Assembly (NCBI GenBank): GCA_020744425.1
Contig: JAGMUV010000006.1
Coordinates: 2,542,001-2,606,000, forward strand
Direction of reading: 5' to 3'
DNA: 64,000 nucleotides
Origin: Dactylonectria macrodidyma
Lineage: Eukaryota; Ascomycota; Sordariomycetes; Hypocreales; Nectriaceae
In this document: positions 10,994-20,988 of the stretch, in pieces
How the letters are laid out: every line of letters begins with the position of its first letter
Numbering within the stretch: position 1 is the first letter of the stretch
Notes under the pieces: generated by a model
Told to the model about the DNA's origin: nothing
The model's input: the letters and a program-made list of their open reading frames with translations, nothing else
Database searches by the model: none
Position numbers and translations under genes: made by a program

Positions 10994-11883
10994 ATGTCGA
11001 AAACCCAACCTGGTGCTGGGCTGACCATTTTGGTCAAGCCTTTGATCGGCGCAATCGTCATAGGAACCTTGTCTGTTCTGGCATCCCCAACATGGATTGC
11101 CCTCATCTCAACCTATCTTCTTCTCCTCATCGGTCTTTGCATCTTCATCACAGTAAGTGGCTCGACAGTAGACAAGCGATTTGCTGACATTTGTAGACAC
11201 GCCACGTTGAACTCGTTAGACGCCGTGGCGAAAAGGAATTCAACCAGCAACGCCGCACCGATACTCTGGACTACTTTCTGTTCGTCCTTGGTTCCGGGGG
11301 CCACACCAAGGAAATGCTCATGATGATGGACGACGGCTACTGCGGGTTCCAAAATGCCCATCGCCGCTATCTCGTCTCTAGCGGAGACCGCATGTCTAAT
11401 CATCACCTCCAAGAATATGAAACCGGTCTTGCTGTGCTGTGCAATGCTCAAGACTTGGATCCGGGCACCTTTGACCTATCCGTCGTCACCCGCGCACGCA
11501 ATGTCCATCAGTCAATTTGGTCTACGCCCTTCACAGGCATGCTTAGCATCCTTGACATTTTTCTCGTGCTCTTGACACCACCGGGCAATCGCATCGGAGC
11601 TAAGGTTCGCTATCCAACGAGAATCTTCTCTAATGGACCTGCCACGGGCTTCTTCGTTGCTTTGGCTGTCCACCTGCTCAAGGTCTTTTACATTGTGCCC
11701 GAGAATGCCATGGCATTCGTCTACATCGAATCTTGGGCGCGAATTTCTACCCTTAGCTTAACCGGAAGGCTCCTTCACCACACAGGCTTGGCCGATATCT
11801 TCTTGGTGCAGCACCAAGCGGTGGCAGCTAAATACAAGGTTGTCAATGGTGGCGAGATGGTCTTCAACTCGCGGCAACCATAA
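10994..11883 (+). CDS. ALG14: UDP-GlcNAc transferase subunit ALG14
   Basis: Exons 10994-11152 and 11197-11883 (281 residues); the intron uses GTAAGT and TTGTAG. The N-terminal 52 residues form one or two hydrophobic helices, the ER membrane anchor. Next comes the signature FVLGSGGHTKEML at about residues 81-93, then RRYLVSSGDRMS and IFSNGPATGF. The C-terminus has FVYIESWARISTLSLTGRL and DIFLVQ. In the family, Alg14 recruits the catalytic Alg13 to the cytosolic ER face to add the second GlcNAc of the N-glycan precursor. ALG13 is not in the window. Length and motif order match the family closely. Confidence 0.95.
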
Positions 11884-11974
11884 TGATGGAGAACTAGAAT
11901 GAACAACGGGTTCTGGTACATGGATAGATTTTACAGAGTGTATACATGGGGCTCTTTTCCCTCTAAATGCAAGC

Positions 11975-12751
11975 TCATGCTTTTTTGTCATTATCCGTCT
12001 CCGGCTCCGGCTCTGCCTCCCCTTCTACACCGTCATCTTCGCCAAAGGTCTCGACCTCAGAGTTGCGCAGATCCTCCATCTTCGCCGTCTCCTTGCCGGC
12101 CCAGACCTTCCAGTTCTCAAATTCACGGTCCTCAAGGATGTGGGATACGTCGATGCGAGTCTTGCCAAAGTAGGCGCCGACGTGACGGGCCTCCTCGACG
12201 GCCACGCGCTTCTCAATTTCCTCCTCTTGTCTGAGACGGTAAAACTCGCGACGGGTATTGTCGTAGGCTTCGCGCTTGGCCATCTTTTCATTGCTAATCA
12301 GCCACATCTGGCGTTGCACGACGCTGTTTCTAGGTTAGCTGGCGTGATCTTCAACGTCTCGAGTAGCTTGCCTTTCTCCTGTGAGGGGAATGCCCGGTTG
12401 TTGTAGACCCCTGCTCCAATCGCATCTCTGGTAATCTTTTCCATCTAATTCAAGAATAACACGAGGCCTGGCGAGCTCCCAAGGGTGGTCTCTATAAAAT
12501 GTGTTTCGCAGACTGTCCTCGATGTAGGCTAAACGTTGTGGGCGAAAGAGGTTCTTGGGCTTCCTTGCTTTGTGGCTACCCGGCGAGCGGTGAGCAGGAA
12601 TGGTTCGGACGAGGGTCTCGGCGGGAGGTACGGAGGTCATGATGTTGTACCATGGCGGGGGATTCGATGCTGAGCTTCCGAGGATTCGGTGGTTGAGCTC
12701 CTCGGTGACGGCCTGGTAGACCTTTGCAGGTCTAATTTGTCGCCCGCCCAT
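11975..12751 (-). CDS. RSM25: mitochondrial small-subunit ribosomal protein mS23 (RSM25)
   Basis: Exons on the minus strand: 12751-12372 and 12329-11975, giving 244 residues. The N-terminus MGGRQIRPAKVYQ and the blocks PPPWYNIM, FRPQRLAYIEDSLR, FYRDHPWELARPR and GLQQPGIPLTGE are typical of fungal Rsm25. So is the C-terminal FYRLRQEEEIEKRVAVEEA. The only splice that keeps the conserved LTGE...VVQRQMWL alignment uses a GC donor (GCAAGC) with a CTAG acceptor, an intron of 42 nt. Its start is 367 bp from the start of the divergent PPR gene, so the two mitochondrial genes may share a promoter. Confidence 0.88.
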
Positions 12752-13118
12752 GGCGAATTCCTGGGTCTGATTAGTGACGAGGCAATGAGACAATTGGCTG
12801 CTGACGTACTGCTCAATTGGCGCTGTGAGGATAATACTGCAGAGCTGGTCGCGATCGATTTGGTGGTGTCGTAGCGGAAATTTTGGCGTCGGCGAATCGT
12901 AAGACCGGCCGGGAAGCGGGAGTGGGATCGCGGACCTTAGCGCGAATGCTCTCCCCGGTCTAAAAATTCCATTTTGAGGTCCCACCATGAGTAGTGTCCA
13001 GCGTCAAGCCTCACACTCGCGCAAAGCCAGCCCACGTCCCCTTCACTCATTCTCTGGTGCACTTTGTAAAAGCCGCGACACAGCGTTGTGACGGGGTTTA
13101 CACCATGAGGACGAGCCC
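12752..13118. promoter_or_regulatory. divergent promoter between RSM25 and the PPR gene
   Basis: The 367 bp between two oppositely oriented mitochondrial-protein genes must hold both promoters. No specific factor site could be assigned by eye. Confidence 0.5.
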
Positions 13119-14924
13119 ATGAAAATTTCCAGTCGAGTGGAAGGCTCCGTCTGTGCGGTGCTCGCGATTCGACCGTCGGCCGGCTTTGCAGCTACGAATG
13201 CGAGGAGGAGTCTCTGCACAGTGAGGGATGTCGCAAAGGAGACGCAGAGGGCCAGGCCGAGTGCTGGTTTCTCTTGCTCCAGGAGCTCGCAATGGCTACT
13301 TTCGACCTTTATCCCGACAAATGATGCCTGCCGGGCCATCCCACTTCAACGAGGTCGACATGCCTCGAGCACCTACAGTACCGCCGCCGCCGCGAAACCT
13401 CCGTCCTCGGCCCCGAACCCTTCGCCGATGCCTACTCCGGAGCACTATATGTCATTTGTCCGCCAGGAGGGTACCGTTTCTGCCGATGAGCACTTTGAGT
13501 TTCACCGGGATCCGTACCGACGGGGTTACGCCCATTCGGACGGGCCTGAACTCCAAGTGTCGGACAACAAGCGGGACGTTCAATATCCGACTAAGGACGA
13601 GACATTCAGGATTGATGATAACACGAGAATATTGATTGCCAAGTTGTGCACTGCAATTTCTATGAGACTTCGACACCCGAATCGGCAAAATCTAGATCTG
13701 ATATACCAACTCTACATGCAGTTGCCCAAACCGAGGATGCTGCACCTTACGTGGCACTGGCGAGACAGGTTACTCAAGGTCATGGGGATGCCTCCAAAGC
13801 GTAATTCCGAATCCATGCTTCGGTACTTTGCGCTGATTGCAGACGTCAAAGATGCGGGCCTGACCCTCCGACGGATGCATTGGAACTTTGCTTTGGCCTT
13901 TGCTACAAAGTACTCGGCCCGCGTCACGACCGCCGAGATGGAGTCGGCCTTGCGCATATGGAGGGAAATGGAACGAGTTGCTAAGATTAAGGGCAACGAG
14001 GTGACATTTAATGTGCTGTTTGACGTTGCGTCCAAGGCTGGCAATTTTACCCTCGCCGATATGATTTATAAAGAGATGGAGAATCGCGGGATCCCTTTCA
14101 ACCGGTACCACCACGTCAGCCTGATATACTACTTTGGGTTAAAGCTGGATTCCTTGGGGTTACGAGCCGCATACCGGGATTTGGTCTTTGCGGGGGAGAT
14201 GGTGGACACGGTTGTTCTCAACTGTGTGATATCAGGCCTTCTCCGATGCGGCGAGGAGTCTGCAGCCGAGGAGACGTACCAACGGATGAAGAATGGCCAA
14301 GCCAGGGCCGCCTCGATGCCTGAGAGAAACTACATGATGGGACGAGTCATTACCAAGGTGCTGATGATGTTTACGAGGATCGGAAAGGACCACCCGGAGC
14401 TGCAACCGTCGCTGCAGAAAAATATTGAGCTGGCGCCGGATATTCACACGTACAAACTATTTGTCCAGCACTATGCCATTCGTGTAGGCGATCTGGCCAA
14501 GGTGGCACAGTATCTTGATGAGTTGAAATTCTTCAAGATGACCATCCACCCGACAATCTTTCTGGCGCTGTTCAAAGGATTTTACCTCCACGGAGGTTTT
14601 CCAACTTCAGAGTGGAGCGAGCAGCGATTACAGGGAGTCTTACAGGCATTGTACCAGGCCAAGGATGAGAGGCCCGGCAGTTTTTCAATTGACCGGTGGG
14701 TTGTCATCTGGGCTTTGCGAGCGGCAAAGCAGTGCGCCTCCGACGAGGTGGTTCTCAAGACATTTGACTCTATGGCCGCACGATGGGATATCCCGCCTGA
14801 ACGAAACGCTTTTATGCACTCTCTACTGGAAAACATTACCAGCGGCAGGGATATGATGGCATCAGAGGGAAAGTGGGAGGGCCCGTCCTACCAGAGAACT
14901 AAAAAAGATGGGAGTCCGTTATGA
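13119..14924 (+). CDS. pentatricopeptide-repeat protein, probably mitochondrial
   Basis: Single-exon gene of 601 residues. The N-terminus (about 90 residues) is rich in Arg, Ser and Ala and poor in acid, a likely mitochondrial presequence. The body shows PPR-like helical hairpins, such as VTFNVLFDVASKAGNFTLADMIYKEMENRGIPFNRYHH at about residues 292-330. Others are VVLNCVISGLLRCGEESAAEETYQRM and HTYKLFVQHYAIRVGDLAKVAQYLDELK. PPR proteins bind organellar RNA and act in its processing or translation; the RNA target cannot be told. Its neighbour, divergent mS23, is also a mitochondrial translation gene. The exact start is uncertain because the ATG lies in an Arg/Ser-rich region without strong landmarks. 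Confidence 0.82.
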   Translation: MKISSRVEGSVCAVLAIRPSAGFAATNARRSLCTVRDVAKETQRARPSAGFSCSRSSQWLLSTFIPTNDACRAIPLQRGRHASSTYSTAAAAKPPSSAPNPSPMPTPEHYMSFVRQEGTVSADEHFEFHRDPYRRGYAHSDGPELQVSDNKRDVQYPTKDETFRIDDNTRILIAKLCTAISMRLRHPNRQNLDLIYQLYMQLPKPRMLHLTWHWRDRLLKVMGMPPKRNSESMLRYFALIADVKDAGLTLRRMHWNFALAFATKYSARVTTAEMESALRIWREMERVAKIKGNEVTFNVLFDVASKAGNFTLADMIYKEMENRGIPFNRYHHVSLIYYFGLKLDSLGLRAAYRDLVFAGEMVDTVVLNCVISGLLRCGEESAAEETYQRMKNGQARAASMPERNYMMGRVITKVLMMFTRIGKDHPELQPSLQKNIELAPDIHTYKLFVQHYAIRVGDLAKVAQYLDELKFFKMTIHPTIFLALFKGFYLHGGFPTSEWSEQRLQGVLQALYQAKDERPGSFSIDRWVVIWALRAAKQCASDEVVLKTFDSMAARWDIPPERNAFMHSLLENITSGRDMMASEGKWEGPSYQRTKKDGSPL

Positions 14925-15164
14925 TGTATAACACTTGTACCATTTGTACAGTACGCAAGATAGACGAATAATGCACGGATGCAATCTGATCATCCTAAAT
15001 ACCACTGCATACAATCACATCCTTGTCAGTCTTGTGATAATCAAGTCACTGGTAATCATAGATAAGATCCAAGGTGTCTATTCGAGTATGTACGTAACAA
15101 TCCATCACCGAGCTCCAGGATCCGTTAATTGACAAGCGCCAGGCCCAATCCACGAACCGCGAAT

Positions 15165-15454
15165 TTACTGGGGCTTGTAGGTCTGCCAGACTGCACAGCA
15201 GGTCAGTATTTGCCTCCCAGGGAGCTTTTATTGGACGGAAACCACGCACCGGAGATGCCAAAGGGAGCGAAGAAGCCAGTGGCGGCAAAGGTCCAGAAGC
15301 CAACGCCGAACCACTTGCTGCGGGGGTTGAAGGGGATGTTGCTGTAAGCGCCCTCGGGGTAGTGGTAAGGCGAGGACAGGCGGGCGCGGGTGGTGTGGAA
15401 GCCTCGGCGGGCGACCAGCGCGGTGGTGGTACGGGTAGCGGCGCGGGACAGCAT
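15165..15454 (-). CDS. COX8: cytochrome c oxidase subunit VIIc (yeast Cox8)
   Basis: Exons on the minus strand: 15454-15250 and 15190-15165 (76 residues). The intron has GTGCGT and TGCAG and joins PFGIS to VWQTYKPQ, so the last eight residues are in exon 2. The first 25 residues are a mitochondrial presequence (MLSRAATRTTTALVARRGFHT). The mature part has the conserved SPYHYPEGAYSNIPFNP followed by a single membrane helix (WFGVGFWTFAATGFFAPFG). This is a nuclear-encoded small subunit of complex IV. A TTGACCCTCCAG acceptor directly before the ATG and a GTGCGT about 70 nt upstream suggest an additional 5' UTR intron. Confidence 0.93.
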
Positions 15455-16077
15455 CTGGAGGGTCAATTAGGTCTGATCGATGGAGGTGATGCTCAATGGA
15501 GCTGCGACGGGTTGCGGACGCACCTTGAACGCGGTGGAGTGGCGATTGGGATGCGACAGAGATGAGCTTGTAGAGACGACTTCGTGAGACCCGAGGTCGA
15601 GATGAGTGGTCTGAGGTTGAAGGCAAAACGCCTGGCACAAGAGTCACGTGATACAAGTGACTAATCTGATTGCACCTGGTTTGGTTGGGTCGTACGTCAG
15701 GTCGGCAGGAACCGCTTCCCTCCAGCAAAAGGTTTGAACCTGGCTTTCAGTGGAGACCACACTTACTCAGCTCTCACCGCCTGCTGCTTCGTTGCTGGGT
15801 ATTTTTTTTCTGCCGCCTAGCCCACTTCTCTCAACTTTTTAGCAGCCAGGCCTATGCCCACGCAATTGGAGTTGCGATCGAGATCTTCTGGTCTTTGTTT
15901 TCACCACATTTGCTCTAAAATCGAGTTTGCGTGAGGCGGCAGCGAAGAAAAGCTGTTTTGCGCCGGATCCGATCTACTCATTCCCCTTCCTGCGATTTCT
16001 TTGTACCCCCACTTCGTTCCAAATTGCTCCAAACAGGCTCGCGATCGAACTAGGTCCTTTGGACCACCACCGCCGCC
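15455..16077. promoter_or_regulatory. divergent promoter region COX8 / MTR4
   Basis: Between divergent COX8 and MTR4. The left 75 bp look like a COX8 5' UTR intron; the right part is a CT-rich MTR4 leader. MTR4 starts in a strong context (GCCGCCATGG). Confidence 0.5.
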
Positions 16078-19000
16078 ATGGATGACATGTTCGATGTGTT
16101 CGAGGGCAAGGTGGACGCCCCTAGCGCTAGCGAAGACGAGCGAGCGCCGCGACAGAGCCGAAAACGCGACAAGACCAAGAAGAGAAAGGCTGATGAGGTG
16201 AATCAAAACAACGGCGACAAGCAGGAGGATGTCGAGATGGATGACGCTGCCGAGGCTTCAAAAGACGACACGTCTGAAGACGACGAATCCGATGACCCCA
16301 CCCAGCAAGACAAGAAGCGGAGGAAAAAGGAGGATGGTGGCCCCGTCATGACCGATACGTTCCAGACGGCCGAGTCGAGAGAAGTCGCTGGCGCAGCGAC
16401 CTTTGTGCCACAGGACTCCTCTCTAGTCTTGTCGCATAACATTCAGCATCAAGTTGCCCTGCCTCCGGACCTGGATTACGAATACGTGCCCCTCTCGGAG
16501 CACAAGCCGCCCAAGGAGCCTGCGAGGGAGTACGGTTTCAAGCTGGATCCTTTCCAGAGCCTGTCAGTGGCATCCATCGAGCGCGACGAGAGTGTGCTCG
16601 TGTCAGCGCACACTTCTGCCGGAAAGACTGTTGTCGCCGAGTACGCCATTGCGCAATGTCTCAAGCGCAACCAGAGAGTTATCTACACGAGTCCGATCAA
16701 AGCCCTGAGCAATCAAAAGTACCGAGACTTTGAGTCCCTCTTTGGCGATGTCGGTCTGATGACGGGCGACGTCACCATCAACCCAACTGCCAGCTGCCTA
16801 GTCATGACGACGGAAATTCTACGATCCATGCTGTACCGCGGTTCCGAGATTATGCGAGAAGTGGCTTGGGTAATTTTTGACGAGATTCATTACATGCGTG
16901 ACAAGATCCGAGGTGTCGTCTGGGAGGAGACTATTATCATGCTTCCCGACAAGGTCCGATACGTCTTCCTATCGGCCACTATTCCCAACGCCTTCCAGTT
17001 CGCCGAGTGGATCGCCAAGATTCACCACCAGGCCTGTCACGTTGTGTATACTGATTTCCGACCCACGCCGTTGCAAAACTACTTTTTCCCCTCAGGTGGC
17101 GACGGAGCGCGACTGGTTGTGGACGAGAAGAGCAACTTTCACGAGGCCAACTTTAACATTGTCATGAAGCAAGTCGAAGAAAAGAAGGGTGCCGATCCTG
17201 CGGACGCAAACGCTAGGATGAGAGGAAAGGGCAAGAACAAAAAGACCAACAAGGGTGGTGGCGCAGACAGCGGTTCTGACATTCACAAGATTATTAGAAT
17301 GACGATCAAGAAAAAGTTCAACCCCGTCATCGTCTTCAACTTCAGCAAGCGAGAATGCGAAGACATGGCTGTTGCCATTTCCAGCCTCAGCTTCAACGAC
17401 GACTCGGAAAAGGCCATGGTGCGTCGGGTCTTTACCAGCGCCATCGAGAGCTTGTCAGAGCAGGACCGCGACCTACCACAGATTGTGCATCTCCTTCCCC
17501 TGTTGGAGAGAGGCATTGGCGTGCATCATTCTGGTCTGCTGCCTATCCTCAAGGAGACGATTGAGATTTTGTTCCAAGAGTCTCTCATCAAGGTCCTCTT
17601 TGCGACCGAGACCTTTTCCATTGGTCTAAATATGCCTGCCAAGACCGTGGTCTTCACGCAGGTGACAAAGTGGGATGGTATCAAGAGGCGGCCGCTGACC
17701 TCGTCTGAGTACATTCAGATGGCTGGCCGAGCTGGTCGTCGTGGTCTGGATGCTCGAGGTATCGTCATTATGATGATTGACGATAAGCTGGAGCCCGAGA
17801 CCGCCAAGGAGATTGTCACTGGCCAACAAGATCGCCTCAATTCTGCCTTTTACCTGGGATACAACATGATTTTGAATTTGCTGAGAATCGAAGCCATCTC
17901 GCCAGAGTACATGCTGGAGAGGTGTTTCCACCAATTCCAAAACGCCTCTAGTGTTCCCTCTTTGGAGAAGGATCTCATGTCTCTCCAGCAAAAACGAGAT
18001 TCCATGACGATCCCCGACGAGTCGACCGTCAAGGACTACTACCAGATCCGACAACAGCTCAACACGTATACCAAAGACATGCGAGCGGTCATCCAGCACC
18101 CCAACTACTGTCTGTCGTATTTGCAACCCGGTAGATTGGTCCAAATCTTCAACCCCAAGGAGTCGACTGAAACTGTTGGTGGCGGAGTTGATTTTGGCTG
18201 GGGTGTCCTTGTTGACCGCAAGGCACGTCGCGCGCCAAAGCTTGGAGAGCCTGAGCACATCCCACAAGAGTCGCACATTGTCGACGTCATGCTCCCTATC
18301 TCCAAGTCGAGTGCTGACTTTGCCCCCGGGCAACCCGCTGCCGAGATGCCCCCTGGTTTGAAGCCGTCTGCTGATGGAGACGATGTCATCCACGTTGTGG
18401 TCCCCTGCCTGCTCACCTGCGTCAAGGCCATCAGCCAGATTAGACTATTCCTGCCCAAGGAGGGCCTCAAGTCAGAGCAAGATCGAGATCAACTTAGAAA
18501 GTCTCTGGCCGAGGTCAAGCGTCGCTTCCCTGATGGTTTGCCCATTCTTGATCCCCTAGAGAACATGGACATTACCGACGACTCTTTCAAGAAGCTTCTT
18601 CGCAAGATTGAGGTTCTCGAGTCGAGGCTTCTGGCTAACCCTCTGCATCTGTCTCCCCTTCTTCCGTCGCTCTGGGACCAGTACCATGCCAAGGTCCGGC
18701 TCGCGGAGACGGTCAAGGAAAAGAAAAAAGCTATCAACAAGGCTCATAGCATTGCCCAGATGGACGAGCTCAAGTCGCGAAAGCGTGTTTTGCGCCGACT
18801 TGGGTTCATCAACGATGGCGAGGTTGTTCAGCTCAAGGCCCGTGTTGCCTGCGAGATTTCATCAACAGAAGGCCACGAACTTCTCCTATCCGAGCTGCTC
18901 TTTGACCGATTCTTCAACGAGCTGTCACCCGAGACATGCGCCGCCGTCCTCAGCTGCTTCATCTTTGACGAAAAGGTAGAGACGCAGGCGCTCAAGGAGG

Positions 19001-19394
19001 ACCTTCAGAAGCCGTTCCGTGAGGTGCAGGCCAAGGCGAGAATTATTGCCAAGGTCAGCCAGGAGTGCAAGCTCGACGTCAACGAGGAAGAGTATGTGCA
19101 AAAGCTCAAGTGGCAGCTAATGGAGACGGTCTACGCATGGGCTCAAGGACGCCCGTTTATCGAGATTTGGTATGTTCAAGAGCTGCTTTGACCGACTGCG
19201 CTAACCTGCATAGCAAAATGACAAAAACCTACGAAGGCTCATTGATTCGTCTCTTCCGCCGACTGGAGGAACTGCTACGACAGATGGCCGAGGCCGCCAA
19301 GGTCATGGGCAACGAAGACCTAACCAAAAAGTTCGAAGAGTCTCTGACCAAGATTCGCAGAGACATTGTTGCCGCTCAGAGTTTATACTTGTAA
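16078..19394 (+). CDS. MTR4: exosome RNA helicase MTR4 (Ski2-like, TRAMP complex)
   Basis: Exons 16078-19169 and 19214-19394 (1090 residues). An acidic/basic N-terminus precedes a Ski2-type helicase core. Motif I AHTSAGKTVVAEYA is at about residues 176-189, DEIHY (motif II) at about 268 and SATIPN (motif III) at about 299. The conserved ETFSIGLNMPAKTVVFT and QMAGRAGRRG follow. After these come the KOW/arch insertion and the C-terminal helical domain ending in AAQSLYL. The intron (GTATGT, CTAAC, ATAG) joins RPFIEI to CKMTKTYEGS, a standard junction. Mtr4 unwinds nuclear RNAs and feeds them to the exosome. The arch and the DSHCT C-terminus distinguish it from Ski2. Confidence 0.96.
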
Positions 19395-19680
19395 GCTGGA
19401 CTATAGTCTAAGGTGTCGGTAATTACAAATGAATTGGCATGGCTGGTTATTGTTTTATATATCATCACAGACCAGGGAGTTCTGGCGTGTGGAGACGATG
19501 TTTGAATTGCATCCCGAGATGAGACGGTAGTCGGGAGTTCCCCAATGGAATCTATGAAAGCCAGTGATATCCTTTAGAGCTTGTTGTCCCCTTGAGCCCT
19601 CGTTATCCCTTTAAAGCTACCTTGTAAACGCCAAACGCCTTCTACCCGTCAATGTTAATTACAAGCCAAGGGCATAGCAG

Positions 19681-20526
19681 CTATGTTCGATCACCGGATA
19701 TTCCCATAATAAAACCAATGCTCAAGCTAAAGACGACGCCAAAACCCACGAATATCTGCCAGCGCTTAGACCAGATACCCTCTTCGCGTAGTAGCCAAGT
19801 CAAGCTGCCGAGGGGAAAGAAGAAGCCAACTAGCATGGCGCGGAAAAGAATGTCCAACACTGAAGCCATGCCGGTGTATTCATCTTCAAGGGGGTTGGCT
19901 TCTGTAGGGATGCCACCGGCATTGTTGTCGATCCAGGAGTCTTCAAGGTTGCGCAGGGTATCAGGCGAGGGCATAGAATCTGGGGTGAAGCGTGCGGTAT
20001 GGATGGATGCAAACTGGGTGCGTAAAGTGGAAATCTCCGAGGTTGTGAAGCCAGATTGGAGGAGCCTGTCAAATCCTCTGGGGCGAGGTCTTGTTGATGT
20101 GGCGGGCTTGGCGTTGTCAGTCTGAGACGCCTCGGGGGGTTTATCGGCAGCAGCTTCCTCCAGCGCGAGCTCCTCGTCGGTCAGTTCATCGCCGATGGAG
20201 CAATTCACGTAAACACGCGGAATCGGTGGGCCATCGACGGCCTTGCCCTTGCCCTTGGGATCATCTGATGGCTGCGGAGGCGGAGGCGGAGGTGGCTTGA
20301 GGACGGAGCTAAGGGCCGAGGCATCGGGAAGGAGACGGCCTTGATGGATGAGGCGCAAGCGGAAGCGGGAGCTGAGACGGGAGCGCAAGAGGCGCTTGAG
20401 AGCGAGAACGGTAGTAGTCGGTGGCGAAGGGATTTCGAGATCGAGATCAGGCTGCGACGTGGAGAAGCGGATGGTGATGTGGAGGGGACGGACGGAGGGG
20501 CGCGAGGGCGAAGGTCGGGACGTCAT
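19681..20526 (-). CDS. DSC3: DSC E3 ubiquitin ligase complex subunit 3
   Basis: Intronless, 281 residues. A ubiquitin-like domain occupies about residues 15-115 (LHITIRFSTSQPDLDLEI...LIHQGRLLPD), broken by a proline tract. A DUF2407-type segment follows (GFDRLLQSGFTTSEISTLRTQF). Two C-terminal membrane helices lie at about 224-245 and 256-276. In fission yeast and Aspergillus the Golgi Dsc complex cleaves the SREBP precursor and ubiquitinates membrane proteins. It is convergent with MTR4 and divergent from IMA1. Length and domain order match the family. Confidence 0.9.
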   Translation of the reverse strand: MTSRPSPSRPSVRPLHITIRFSTSQPDLDLEIPSPPTTTVLALKRLLRSRLSSRFRLRLIHQGRLLPDASALSSVLKPPPPPPPQPSDDPKGKGKAVDGPPIPRVYVNCSIGDELTDEELALEEAAADKPPEASQTDNAKPATSTRPRPRGFDRLLQSGFTTSEISTLRTQFASIHTARFTPDSMPSPDTLRNLEDSWIDNNAGGIPTEANPLEDEYTGMASVLDILFRAMLVGFFFPLGSLTWLLREEGIWSKRWQIFVGFGVVFSLSIGFIMGISGDRT

Positions 20527-20988
20527 AGCAGGGGCATTTTGGGATTCTCTATGAGTGTCCTCTGCGATGTGTGGGAGCGATGTGTGGGAGCGATGTGGTT
20601 GTCAGAGAGACGTTGCCAGAAGAGTTGTGAAGAGCAAAAGTGGTGAAGATGTGTCAAGAATAAGAAATGCACCTAACCCATGGATTTTGAGGCTCAATCC
20701 GCAGTTGGTGACGTGACTTCCACATGCCCAGCTCCAGGGACTTACAGGGGGGTTTAGGGGGATGACAGCGCGTTCCAGCACCTGCCGACCCCGCCAAGAT
20801 GGCGGGTGTGGGGGCCCCTTGCACGGTCACTACCTCATTTATTATTGTGACCGCCCGGCAGAATCTCAATCTCTAGCATCTCGCACAACGCATCCTCATC
20901 ATCAACTAGCTTCCATCCCAAGTGTTTCCACTGGCGTGGACGCGTCTGTTTGTTATCGTGTCCTGTGTTTCTCTATGATGAAGGCATC
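20527..20988. promoter_or_regulatory. divergent promoter DSC3 / IMA1
   Basis: 462 bp between divergently transcribed genes. A GATGTGTGGGAGC sequence is tandemly repeated twice near 20567-20593. No known motif assigned. Confidence 0.4.
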
